From Streptomyces sp. NBC_00239 (GTDB lineage Bacteria > Actinomycetota > Actinomycetes > Streptomycetales > Streptomycetaceae), in contig NZ_CP108095.1 in assembly GCF_036194065.1 (NCBI RefSeq), positions 2,418,001 through 2,482,000 on the forward strand: 64,000 nt of DNA. The letters are read 5' to 3'. The notes below the pieces were generated by a model that did no database searches, had not been told where the DNA came from, and saw only the letters and a program-made list of their open reading frames with translations. The first letter of the stretch is position 1, and every line of letters starts with the position of its first letter. This document shows, piece after piece, positions 28,932 to 36,827 of this stretch. Both the position numbers and the translations under genes were made by a program.

Positions 28932-28978
28932 CCACAACTTCTGGGTAGCCTCGGCAATCCAACCACTAGATCTTGGGT
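28932..28978 (-). promoter_or_regulatory. Tandem NrdR boxes upstream of nrdR-nrdJ
   Basis: Box 1 CCACTAGATCTTGGGT (28963-28978) fits the NrdR box pattern (acaCwAtATaTwGtgt) at all the strongly conserved positions. Box 2 CCACAACTTCTGGGTA (28932-28947) is a weaker match. Their starts are 31 bp apart, the helical spacing known for paired NrdR boxes. They lie about 125-170 bp before the nrdR start. Confidence 0.7.
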
Positions 28979-29232
28979 TGGCAAGGATTGAGGCAGCCCA
29001 GCGTGTCGCGGGTCTTCATGGCCTGATGAGGCCGCCCCGGATGCCAGACTGAGACTCTCGTCGCACCTGGTGGCGGACCGACGCCCCACCGGCGCCGCCC
29101 CGTGGCCACCCGACCGGGAAGGGTACCGTAGGGAACGGTTCCGGCACCGAACCCGCGTTCGGACCGGCAGCCGCGTCGGCCACCTATACACCTCACCCGC
29201 TGATCACGGTCGGTGAACTTTGTTTTTTCACT

Positions 29233-29246
29233 CGAACGTGTGTTTG
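29233..29246 (+). promoter_or_regulatory. LexA (SOS) box upstream of lexA
   Basis: CGAACGTGTGTTTG matches the Gram-positive SOS box CGAAC-N4-GTTCG with one mismatch. It is 64 bp before the lexA start and overlaps a -35-like TTGGCG, as expected for autorepression. Confidence 0.75.
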
Positions 29247-29309
29247 GCGCAACCTTTCGAAAGCTACTACCGTTGTCCAGCTAGGGAGAACAAGTCGAGA
29301 GGGGCCGAC

Positions 29310-30101
29310 GTGACCACCACCGCAGACAGTGCCACCATCACTGCCCAGAACCGCTCCCAGAGCCGACTCGAGCCGGTGCATGCCATGAATGACGCAGCCA
29401 TGACCCCGGAGGGTGACGGCGTGCGCCCGGCACGCTCCCTGCCCGGCCGACCTCCTGGCATCCGAGCGGACAGTTCCGGTCTCACGGACCGGCAGCGGCG
29501 GGTCATCGAGGTCATCAGGGACTCGGTACAGCGGCGCGGGTACCCACCGTCGATGCGGGAGATCGGCCAGGCCGTCGGCCTGTCCAGCACCTCCTCCGTC
29601 GCCCACCAGCTGATGGCTCTGGAGCGCAAGGGCTTCCTGCGGCGCGACCCGCACCGCCCCCGGGCGTACGAGGTGCGCGGCTCTGACCAGCCCAGCTCGC
29701 AGCCCACGGACACCACTGGCAAGCCCGCCGCCTCGTACGTGCCGCTCGTCGGCCGGATCGCGGCCGGCGGCCCGATCCTGGCCGAGGAGTCCGTCGAGGA
29801 CGTCTTCCCGCTGCCGCGGCAGCTGGTCGGCGACGGCGAGCTCTTCGTACTGAAGGTCGTCGGCGACTCCATGATCGAGGCGGCCATCTGCGACGGGGAC
29901 TGGGTGACCGTCCGCCGCCAGCCGGTCGCGGAGAACGGCGACATCGTGGCCGCGATGCTGGACGGCGAGGCCACCGTGAAGCGCTTCAAGCGCGAGGACG
30001 GCCATGTCTGGCTGCTCCCGCACAACGCCGCCTACCAGCCGATCCCGGGCGACGAGGCGACCATCCTCGGCAAGGTCGTGGCCGTGCTGCGACGGGTCTG
30101 A
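29310..30101 (+). CDS. lexA: SOS-response repressor LexA
   Basis: A 263-residue repressor. An N-terminal extension of about 55 residues precedes the winged helix ([37 protein letters not shown]). The self-cleavage domain has the scissile Ala152-Gly153 in RIAAGGPI, catalytic Ser187 in GDSMIE and Lys224 in GEATVKRF. RecA filaments trigger autocleavage and derepress repair genes. The GTG at 29310 is preceded by GAGAGGGG. Divergent from nrdRJ and convergent with the DinG-type helicase gene. Confidence 0.96.
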   Translation: MTTTADSATITAQNRSQSRLEPVHAMNDAAMTPEGDGVRPARSLPGRPPGIRADSSGLTDRQRRVIEVIRDSVQRRGYPPSMREIGQAVGLSSTSSVAHQLMALERKGFLRRDPHRPRAYEVRGSDQPSSQPTDTTGKPAASYVPLVGRIAAGGPILAEESVEDVFPLPRQLVGDGELFVLKVVGDSMIEAAICDGDWVTVRRQPVAENGDIVAAMLDGEATVKRFKREDGHVWLLPHNAAYQPIPGDEATILGKVVAVLRRV

Positions 30102-30109
30102 GACCCGTC
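30091..30109 (+). terminator. Small hairpin with the lexA stop codon in its loop
   Basis: GACGGGTC (30091-30098) and GACCCGTC (30102-30109) form a perfect 8-bp stem whose 3-nt loop is the TGA stop of lexA. It precedes the larger terminator and may affect translation termination or 3' stability. Confidence 0.45.
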
Positions 30110-30120
30110 TCCCTAGACCG

Positions 30121-30153
30121 GACCCCGGGACCTACTGCGCCGGTCCCGGGGTC
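30121..30153. terminator. Bidirectional terminator lexA / helicase
   Basis: Perfect 12-bp stem GACCCCGGGACC (30121-30132) / GGTCCCGGGGTC (30142-30153) between converging lexA and the DinG-type helicase gene. Confidence 0.8.
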
Positions 30154-30180
30154 CTGCCGTGCCCGCACGCGGGCCGGAAG

Positions 30181-32151
30181 CTACGTGCCGTCGGCCGCGG
30201 CCGCCGCGTCGATGGCGGCGAGCGACCTGCGGACCTGGTTGCGGTCGGTGGTGTACCAGAAATCGGGCAGCGACGACCGCAGGAAGCTTCCGTAGCGGGC
30301 CGTGGCCAGCCGCGGATCGAGCACCGCGACGACGCCCCGGTCCCCTGCGGCCCGCACCAGCCGCCCGGCTCCCTGGGCCATCAGCAGCGCGGCGTGGGTG
30401 GCGGCGACCGCCATGAAGCCGTTGCCGCCGGCCTCCTCCACGGCCTTCTGCCGGGCGCTCATCAGCGGATCGTCGGGGCGCGGGAACGGAATGCGGTCCA
30501 TGACCACCAGCTGGCAGTTGGCGCCCGGGACGTCGACGCCCTGCCAGAGGGACAGCGTTCCGAACAGGCACGTCTTCGGGTCGGCGGCGAAGTTCTTGAT
30601 CAGCTCACCGAGGGTCTCCTCGCCCTGGAGGAGGATGGGCACGTCCAGCCGGCTGCGGAGCTCCTCGGCCGCCGCCTGGGCGCCGCGCATCGAGGAGAAC
30701 AGGCCGAGCGTACGCCCACCGGCCGCCTCGATCAGCTCGGCGAGCTCGTCCAGCATGTCGCCCCGCGAGCCCTCCCGGCCCGGCGTGGCCAGGTGCTTGG
30801 CGACGTACAGGATGCCCTGCTTCGGGTAGTCGAACGGCGAGCCGACGTCGAGGCCCCGCCAGACCGGCAGGTCGTCCCCCGTGACGCCTTCCGGGGCCAG
30901 GCCCAGCGAGGCACCGACGCCGTTGAAGTCGCCGCCGAGCTTGAGGGTGGCCGAGGTCAGGACCACCGACCGGTCCGCGAAGAGCTTCTCCCGCAGCAGG
31001 CCGGACACCGACATGGGGGCGACCCGCAGGGTGGCGCCGAAGCGGTCGTGCCGCTCGTACCAGACCACGTCGTACTCGGAGCCGTTGGTGATCCGCTCGG
31101 CGACCGAGTGGATCGTCTCCACGGCGGCGAGGGCCTGCTTGCGGACCGCGTCCTCGTCCTGGACGGACTTGTCGCGGGTCGCGCCCATCGCCGAGATCAC
31201 GTTGCGGGCGGCGTCGCGCAGGGCGAGCAGTGCGTACCCGAGGTCTTCTGGGATCACTTCGAGGCGGCCGGGGAGCGCCAGCTCCATGAGGCGTTCGAAT
31301 CCCTCGGCGGCCGTCTGCAGCGAGTCGGCCGTCTTCTCGTTGACCAGCTTCGCCGCCCGCTTCACGGCGCGGTTGACCTGGCCGGGGGTGAGCTCGCCGG
31401 TGGCGACGCCGGTGACCCGGGAGACCAGCTCGTGCGCCTCGTCGACGATCAGCACCTCGTGCTGCGGGAGCACCGGCGCCCCCTCGATGGCGTCGATGGC
31501 GAGCAGCGCGTGGTTGGTGACCACGACGTCGGCCAGCTTGGCGCGCTCGCGGGCGGCCTCGGCGAAGCATTCGGCGCCGTACGCACACTTCGTCGCGCCG
31601 AGGCACTCCCGGGAGGATACGGAGACCTGGCCCCAGGCCCGGTCCGAGACACCGGGGGTGAGGTCGTCGCGGTCGCCCGTCTCGGTCTCGTCGGCCCAGT
31701 CCCGCAGGCGCAGCAGGTCCTTGCCGAGCTTGCTGGTCGGGGCGGCGGCCTCGAACTGGTCGAAGAGGCCGTCCTCCTCGTCCTGCGGGGCGCCCTCGTG
31801 CAGGCGGTGCAGGCACAGGTAGTTGGACCGGCCCTTGAGCATGGCGAAATTGGGCCGGCGGCGCAGCTGCGGGTGCAGCGCCTCGACGGTCCGCGGCAGG
31901 TCGCGCTCGACCAGCTGGCGCTGGAGCGCGAGTGTGGCCGTGGCCACGACCACGCGCTCGCCGTGCGCGAGGGCCGGCACCAGGTAGCCGAGGGACTTTC
32001 CGGTGCCGGTGCCGGCCTGGATAAGCCGGTGGGAGTTGTCGTCGATGGCTTCGGCGACGGCTTCGGCCATGGCCACCTGGCCGGGCCGCTCCGTACCGCC
32101 GACGGCGGTGACGGCGGCGTGCAGCAGGTCGGGGAGGGAGGGCTTCGTCAT
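30181..32151 (-). CDS. DinG/XPD-type ATP-dependent DNA helicase
   Basis: A 656-residue superfamily 2 helicase. Walker A AGTGTGKSLGYL near residue 47, DEAH in LIVDEAHEL. Four cysteines of a probable [4Fe-4S] cluster lie in NYLCLHRL and ECLGATKCAYGAEC. Later motifs VVLTSATL, GTLSLWQGVDVPG and QGAGRLVRA. DinG unwinds forks, R-loops and G-quadruplexes and is often SOS-linked; it lies opposite lexA here. The ATG at 32151 is chosen (MTKPSLPDLL), although its ribosome site is weak. The siderophore operon ends 37 bp upstream on the same strand, so read-through is possible. Confidence 0.88.
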   Translation of the reverse strand: MTKPSLPDLLHAAVTAVGGTERPGQVAMAEAVAEAIDDNSHRLIQAGTGTGKSLGYLVPALAHGERVVVATATLALQRQLVERDLPRTVEALHPQLRRRPNFAMLKGRSNYLCLHRLHEGAPQDEEDGLFDQFEAAAPTSKLGKDLLRLRDWADETETGDRDDLTPGVSDRAWGQVSVSSRECLGATKCAYGAECFAEAARERAKLADVVVTNHALLAIDAIEGAPVLPQHEVLIVDEAHELVSRVTGVATGELTPGQVNRAVKRAAKLVNEKTADSLQTAAEGFERLMELALPGRLEVIPEDLGYALLALRDAARNVISAMGATRDKSVQDEDAVRKQALAAVETIHSVAERITNGSEYDVVWYERHDRFGATLRVAPMSVSGLLREKLFADRSVVLTSATLKLGGDFNGVGASLGLAPEGVTGDDLPVWRGLDVGSPFDYPKQGILYVAKHLATPGREGSRGDMLDELAELIEAAGGRTLGLFSSMRGAQAAAEELRSRLDVPILLQGEETLGELIKNFAADPKTCLFGTLSLWQGVDVPGANCQLVVMDRIPFPRPDDPLMSARQKAVEEAGGNGFMAVAATHAALLMAQGAGRLVRAAGDRGVVAVLDPRLATARYGSFLRSSLPDFWYTTDRNQVRRSLAAIDAAAAADGT

Positions 32152-32188
32152 AGCACCGACAACCCTACGCGGCTCCGCCGACATCGCG

Positions 32189-34042
32189 TCACGGCCGGTG
32201 CAGCGGGTTGGGGACGGTGCCGTCGACGACGGCGTGCGGGCGCTGGGGGCGGTCCCGGTATCCGTCGCTGTACAGCCGGTTCCGGTTGAGGCACAGCCGG
32301 CCGATCCGGGGGGCGAGGAGGTCGAACAGCTCGAAGCGCTCCTTCAGCTCCGGGAAGCGCTCCTGATAGCGCACGATCTCGTCGCGGGCCAGCGACCAGA
32401 AGGTGCTCTCGGGGACGCCGACGCGGTCCTCGCAGATCGCGGAGAGGTAGCGGAAGACGCCGACGAACAGGCCGGAGTGGATGAACTGGGGAAGGAAGCT
32501 CGCGGGCTCCGTGAGGAGGACGTCCCGCACCTCCTCGGGCATGGAGGCGCGCTCGGGCAGCGGCTCCGCGCTGACGTTGACGTCGTCGACGAAGTCCTTC
32601 ACGGCCAGCCGGACGGGGACGTCGTGCGCGTCGAAGACGACGATGGCGTTCTCGCCGTGCGGGGAGAAGACGGTCCCGTAGCGGTAGAGGAAGTGGAGCA
32701 GCGGCGGGAGCAGCGCGGTGAAGAGGCGCTGCAGCCAGACGGTGGGGGTGAGGCCCGAGCGGGCGATCAGCTCCTCGGTGAAGGCCCGGCCGCGGGGGTC
32801 GGTGTGCAGCAGCGAGGCGAGGGTGCGGGCCCGCTCGCCGGGAGCGAGGCGGCCGGTCAGCGGCTCCCGCCAGATCGCGCCGAGGAGCTCCTTGTACTGG
32901 TACGGGACCTCGGGGAGCTCCTCGTATACGGGGTGGCCGACGGTCACCGAGGCGACCTCGCCGAGCAGGATCACCCCGCATTCGTCGCGGAGGAACGGGT
33001 CGGCGTCGCGCAGCGAGTGCACCCAGGCGGTGACGGCGGGAGCGGCGCGGGCCAGCCGGGTGGGCAGCCCGCGCCAGACGAGGGTGTTGAAGACGGACAG
33101 CGGCAGCTTGACGCTGTGGCGTTCCGGCCGGGAGACGTTGAGGAAGGTCCGGATGGACTGCTGCGGCAGCCGGACGTCGAGGTCGGCGGGCAGCGGTACG
33201 AGGGCGCCGGAGGCCAGGGAGGAGGCGAAGAGGGGGAGGACGATCTCGTCCCACTGCCAGGGGTGCACGGGGAGGTAGAGGTAGCCGCGGGGGTCGAGGC
33301 CGCGCTCGCGCAGCGCCTGGTCGAAACCGGCCCGGGTGACGGGGTCCAGCTCGCGGGCGTAGAGCCGGCCGGGGTCCTCCAGGCCGGCGACCCCGCGGTA
33401 GCTCGCGAGGGAGGTGTGCGCGGCGAGCCAGGGGAGCCGGCGGGGGGTGCGGGCCTCGGGTGACCACGTGGCGGTGTCCGTGCCGGAGAATCCGAGCCGC
33501 CCCTTGTTGAGGACGAGCCAGGGGTGTCCGGTCTGGTGGCCTTCGAGCGCGGCGTAGTCGAGGTCGGCGAGTACGTCCGCGGTGAGGGCGTGGTGGTCGA
33601 GGCGGGCGTCGGCGCTGAGGGTCGCTCCGAGTTCGCGGATCAGGTGGCCGAGGGTGGCGCCGTCGAGCCCGAGGAGGCGGCGGGCCAGGACCACGAACCT
33701 GAACGGGTCCGTGAACGGAACGGGCGCCGCCGGGGGCGCCGCGTGTGCCGTCGCCGGGGTGAGCGTGAGGGTGCCGGGGTCGACGTGCCAGCTGTCGTAG
33801 GTGCGGCGGCGGGCCCGGAATCCGAGGACGAATCCGTCGTCGAGGGCCAGCGTCCAGGCATCGGTGCCGGAGGGGTCGGCGCGGGGCCGGAGGATGTCCT
33901 CGTACGCGAACTCGGCGATCATCTTGGCCAGCAGGCGCCGACCGGCGGATTCCCAGGTGGCGGCGTTGAGTTCGGGCGGCGTGTGGGGGGCGGGCGGCTC
34001 GGGCGGCGGGGTGGAGTCGGGGCGGGCCGGGAAATTCTGCAC
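32189..34042 (-). CDS. IucA/IucC-family siderophore synthetase (second of two)
   Basis: A 617-residue NRPS-independent siderophore synthetase. Such enzymes adenylate a carboxylate (citrate or its derivative) and join it to an amine or hydroxamate. Family segments: GHPWLVLNKGRLGF, LPVHPWQWDEIV, QQSIRTFLNVS, SVKLPLSVFNTLVWRGLP and the C-terminal FSPHGENAIVVFD and AVKDFVDDVN. The length and HGEN motif fit the IucC/RhbF/AlcC side of the family, though type assignment needs a tree. The GTG at 34042 has GAGGAG upstream. It is the last biosynthetic gene of the four-gene operon starting at 38435. Confidence 0.85.
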   Translation of the reverse strand: MQNFPARPDSTPPPEPPAPHTPPELNAATWESAGRRLLAKMIAEFAYEDILRPRADPSGTDAWTLALDDGFVLGFRARRRTYDSWHVDPGTLTLTPATAHAAPPAAPVPFTDPFRFVVLARRLLGLDGATLGHLIRELGATLSADARLDHHALTADVLADLDYAALEGHQTGHPWLVLNKGRLGFSGTDTATWSPEARTPRRLPWLAAHTSLASYRGVAGLEDPGRLYARELDPVTRAGFDQALRERGLDPRGYLYLPVHPWQWDEIVLPLFASSLASGALVPLPADLDVRLPQQSIRTFLNVSRPERHSVKLPLSVFNTLVWRGLPTRLARAAPAVTAWVHSLRDADPFLRDECGVILLGEVASVTVGHPVYEELPEVPYQYKELLGAIWREPLTGRLAPGERARTLASLLHTDPRGRAFTEELIARSGLTPTVWLQRLFTALLPPLLHFLYRYGTVFSPHGENAIVVFDAHDVPVRLAVKDFVDDVNVSAEPLPERASMPEEVRDVLLTEPASFLPQFIHSGLFVGVFRYLSAICEDRVGVPESTFWSLARDEIVRYQERFPELKERFELFDLLAPRIGRLCLNRNRLYSDGYRDRPQRPHAVVDGTVPNPLHRP

Positions 34043-34103
34043 GGGACTCCTCGGGTGGGAACTCGGCGGCGGAGAGCGGCGTTTTGCAGGTGTCGGGGGT
34101 TGT

Positions 34104-34859
34104 TCAGAGCAGGCTGCGCAGGGCCCGCTCACGGAACATCAGGGCGGCGCGCTTGCCGGGGAGGTCGATCTCCGCGGCGAAGCGGAATCCAGAGCTGAGG
34201 AAGGCTGAGACGGAGGGGGTGTTGCGGATGTCCGGTTCGGCGACGACGCGCGTGCAGCGGGGACGGTTGTCGAGCACGAGGTCGGCCACGGCACGGAGCA
34301 GCAGCGTTCCGAGACCGCGTCCGCGGTCCGTGACGTCTCCGATCAGCAGGTGGATACCCGTGTCGTGGGGGCGCGCCGGGTAGTGCCGGGAGACCGGGTC
34401 GAGGTCGGCCCGGTAGATCTCCCAGTAGCTCATCGGTGTGCCGTCGAGTACCCCGAGGCAGGGGATGCTCCGGCCGTCGCCGTCGAGCTGGGCCCGCAGG
34501 TGCGCGGCGGTCACGGATGCGGGTCCCGCGAGTTCCCAGAAGGCGGTCACCGCCGGGTCGTTCATCCAGCGGGCGAGAAGCTCCAGGTCGCGCTCGACGC
34601 GCACGGGCACGAGCTGGAAGGCGCCCGCGGTGGTGTGGGCCGGCCGCCAGGTGGCCGGGGAGTCCAGCAGGTCGGCCTCCGCGAGGAACGGCAGGCTCTC
34701 GATCGTGTCGGGGCGCGGTGCGGGCGGGACGGGTTCCGCGGCGAGCAGGGCGAGCAGCTCCCCCGGGATCCTCAGCTCAAGGGTGTCGTCGCACGACGAG
34801 CCGGCGCGGCGGACCGCGCGTGCGGTGTGCGGATCGGGGCCCGCGTCGGTGGGTGTCAT
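34104..34859 (-). CDS. GNAT-family acyltransferase of the siderophore operon (IucB/RhbD-like)
   Basis: A 251-residue protein whose C-terminal two thirds form a GNAT domain (RVERDLELLARWMNDPAVTAFWEL; YWEIYRADLDPVSRHYP; GIHLLIGDVTDRGRGLGTLLLRAVADLVL). It is of the subfamily that acylates hydroxylamines or amines in aerobactin and rhizobactin pathways. The RGRGLG stretch is the acetyl-CoA loop. It lies 19 bp after the IucA/IucC gene and 61 bp before the second synthetase. The acceptor amine is presumably diaminobutyrate-derived, because that is what the aminotransferase would supply. Confidence 0.85.
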   Translation of the reverse strand: MTPTDAGPDPHTARAVRRAGSSCDDTLELRIPGELLALLAAEPVPPAPRPDTIESLPFLAEADLLDSPATWRPAHTTAGAFQLVPVRVERDLELLARWMNDPAVTAFWELAGPASVTAAHLRAQLDGDGRSIPCLGVLDGTPMSYWEIYRADLDPVSRHYPARPHDTGIHLLIGDVTDRGRGLGTLLLRAVADLVLDNRPRCTRVVAEPDIRNTPSVSAFLSSGFRFAAEIDLPGKRAALMFRERALRSLL

Positions 34860-34878
34860 GGCGGCGGCTCTTCTCGGA

Positions 34879-36786
34879 TCAGTCGTGGAGGGGGTTGGTG
34901 AGGGTGGCGTAGACGGACTGGGTGTCGACGGGTCCGACGAGCTCGTCCAGGCCGTGGAGCCGGGTGAGGAGGTTGGCCTTGCAGCGCAGGGTCGGGGATT
35001 CGAGCAGCAGGGCCGGGAGGGGGCCGAGGCCTGAGTTCTTGCCGAGGAAGCGGCGGAAGGCGGCGAGCAGGAGGCGTTCGTCCGCGAGGTGCTGGGAGCC
35101 GAAGGCGCCGATCAGTCCGAGGACGTTGTTGATGCCGAGGTAGTAGGCGAAGCGTTCGTCGGTGACGGCGTCGGGGACGAAGGTGTCGCTGGCGGAGCCG
35201 ATGCCGGGCAGGCGGCGGTCGAGTTCGGCGCGGTGGGACGCGCGGAAGTAGTAGCCCTGGTTGTCGCGGTAGCGGCCGCCCGTGGGCCAGCCCGCCGGGT
35301 CGAGCAGGACGAGGGTGTTCTGCTGGTGCGCTTCGAGGGCGATGCCGGCCAGGGCGTCGAGGGCGAGTACGGGCAGGACGACCTGGTCGAGGTAGCGCAG
35401 GAACCACTCGGTGGCCACGGCGGAGGTGGGGCGGCCGGTGCTCGTGGCGAGCCGGTCGACGGTGTCGGCGAGCCGGGAGGTCACTGTGTCGCGTCCGGGC
35501 CACGGGCGCGGTGCGGTGAGGGCGGCGATGCAGACGGCGTCGTCCGCGGGGCCGAAGGGGTTGTGCCGGAGCAGGGCGTCGAGGCCGGGCACGGGCTCGC
35601 CGTCGGGGGTGTCGACGGCGACCCAGGCGGGGTCGCGGACGATGTCGAAGCCGGGGTGGGCGGCCTGCCACTGCTCGGCGAGGCCGGAGCGCAGCAGCCG
35701 GTGCACCTCGACGCCGCGGTGGAGTTCCTTGCGGAGGTTCTCCCGGCGGGAGTTGGTGATGGGGACGCCGAGGGAGAGCTTGAGCATCGCGGGGGCGCCG
35801 GGGCGGTGCACGGTGCGGACGGAGGAGGTGGGGTGCCAGGGCTCCCCGTGGGGGCCGAGGTCGTGGAGGAGTCCGGCGTCGCGCAGGGCGGCGACCGGCG
35901 GGCGGTGCAGCAGGTCGCGGGCCTGCCAGGGGTGCAGGGGAAGGGGGGCGGTGTCCTCGGGGAGGTCGAGTCCGGGGGCGAGGCGGGCGAGGAGCCGGGC
36001 CGCGGGGACGGCACGGCCCCCTTCGGTCCAGGCCGAATCGGTGGCGAGGACGGACTGGTGGACGGCCATCCAGTGCAGGGGGAAGGAGCCGTGGAGTTCG
36101 GGTGAGTACAGGCGGGCCTCGGCGTCGGAGAGTCCTTCGCGGCTCTTCGGCGTGGGGTGCAGGGGGTGGCCGAGAAGGAGGGACTGTTCAGCGGTGAGGA
36201 AGGGATCCGAGCCGGCCGGGGCGGTGGGGTGGGCGCGCCGGTGGCGGATGAACACGGCGGTGCGGCGTACCGAGTCGGCGACCCTGCCGACCAGGTCGGC
36301 GCCGCCGCGGGCGCCGCCTTCGCGGACGAGCAGCCCGGCGAGGGTCACGGCGTCCAGGACGGGGGCCTCGGCCGGGGCGCACTCCAGCCGGGGCGGGGCG
36401 AAGCGGTGCCAGCCGGTGGCGGACCAGTAGCGGACGGGGGTGAGCAGGGCGGTGCCGGAGGCGGTGAGCGGGATGCGCAGGACGCCGCCGGCGGGCTCGG
36501 GCAGGTCGTTCTCGCGCACCCAGCAGCGGAGCAGGTTCTCGACGGCGGCGGCTTCGGCGGCGAGCGCCGGATCGCGGTGGTCGAGGAGGTCGGGCTGGCC
36601 CGCGAGACCGGGGAGGCTGCGCGTCCCGGCCGGGTGGGCGACGGGGTCCGGCGCGGGCGGGCGGTGGCGGGTGACGCCGTCCTTCTGCCGGGGCACGGTC
36701 GCCGCCGGCGCCGCGTCGGGGTGGGCCTGCGGGGCGTGGGGGTGGCCTTCGGCCGGGGGCGGTTCGGGTGCGGGGGTCGCGTTCAC
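34879..36786 (-). CDS. IucA/IucC-family siderophore synthetase (first of two)
   Basis: A 635-residue NIS synthetase. Motifs: LLGHPLHPTPKSREGLSD, PLPLHPWQARDLL, TSSVRTVHRPG, MLKLSLGVPITNSRREN, and C-terminal ALEAHQQNTLVLLD and GRYRDNQGYYFR. These match the RhbC/IucA side of the family. The first about 70 residues are Pro/Ala-rich. The GTG at 36786 follows AAGGAAG. It would make the first amide bond to citrate or another carboxylate. Position between the aminotransferase and the acyltransferase genes mirrors rhbC. Confidence 0.86.
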   Translation of the reverse strand: MNATPAPEPPPAEGHPHAPQAHPDAAPAATVPRQKDGVTRHRPPAPDPVAHPAGTRSLPGLAGQPDLLDHRDPALAAEAAAVENLLRCWVRENDLPEPAGGVLRIPLTASGTALLTPVRYWSATGWHRFAPPRLECAPAEAPVLDAVTLAGLLVREGGARGGADLVGRVADSVRRTAVFIRHRRAHPTAPAGSDPFLTAEQSLLLGHPLHPTPKSREGLSDAEARLYSPELHGSFPLHWMAVHQSVLATDSAWTEGGRAVPAARLLARLAPGLDLPEDTAPLPLHPWQARDLLHRPPVAALRDAGLLHDLGPHGEPWHPTSSVRTVHRPGAPAMLKLSLGVPITNSRRENLRKELHRGVEVHRLLRSGLAEQWQAAHPGFDIVRDPAWVAVDTPDGEPVPGLDALLRHNPFGPADDAVCIAALTAPRPWPGRDTVTSRLADTVDRLATSTGRPTSAVATEWFLRYLDQVVLPVLALDALAGIALEAHQQNTLVLLDPAGWPTGGRYRDNQGYYFRASHRAELDRRLPGIGSASDTFVPDAVTDERFAYYLGINNVLGLIGAFGSQHLADERLLLAAFRRFLGKNSGLGPLPALLLESPTLRCKANLLTRLHGLDELVGPVDTQSVYATLTNPLHD

Positions 36787-36827
36787 GGGGCTTCCTTGGA
36801 GAGGTGTCCGGTTCGGTGCGCGGCGGG

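Larger units (their letters stand above)
28809..29309. other. nrdR-lexA divergent regulatory region (501 bp)
   Basis: Non-coding region with the tandem NrdR boxes for nrdRJ on the left and the LexA box on the right. The middle (about 29000-29200) has no feature I can name. Open frames there have poor codon bias and no ribosome sites. Confidence 0.55.
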
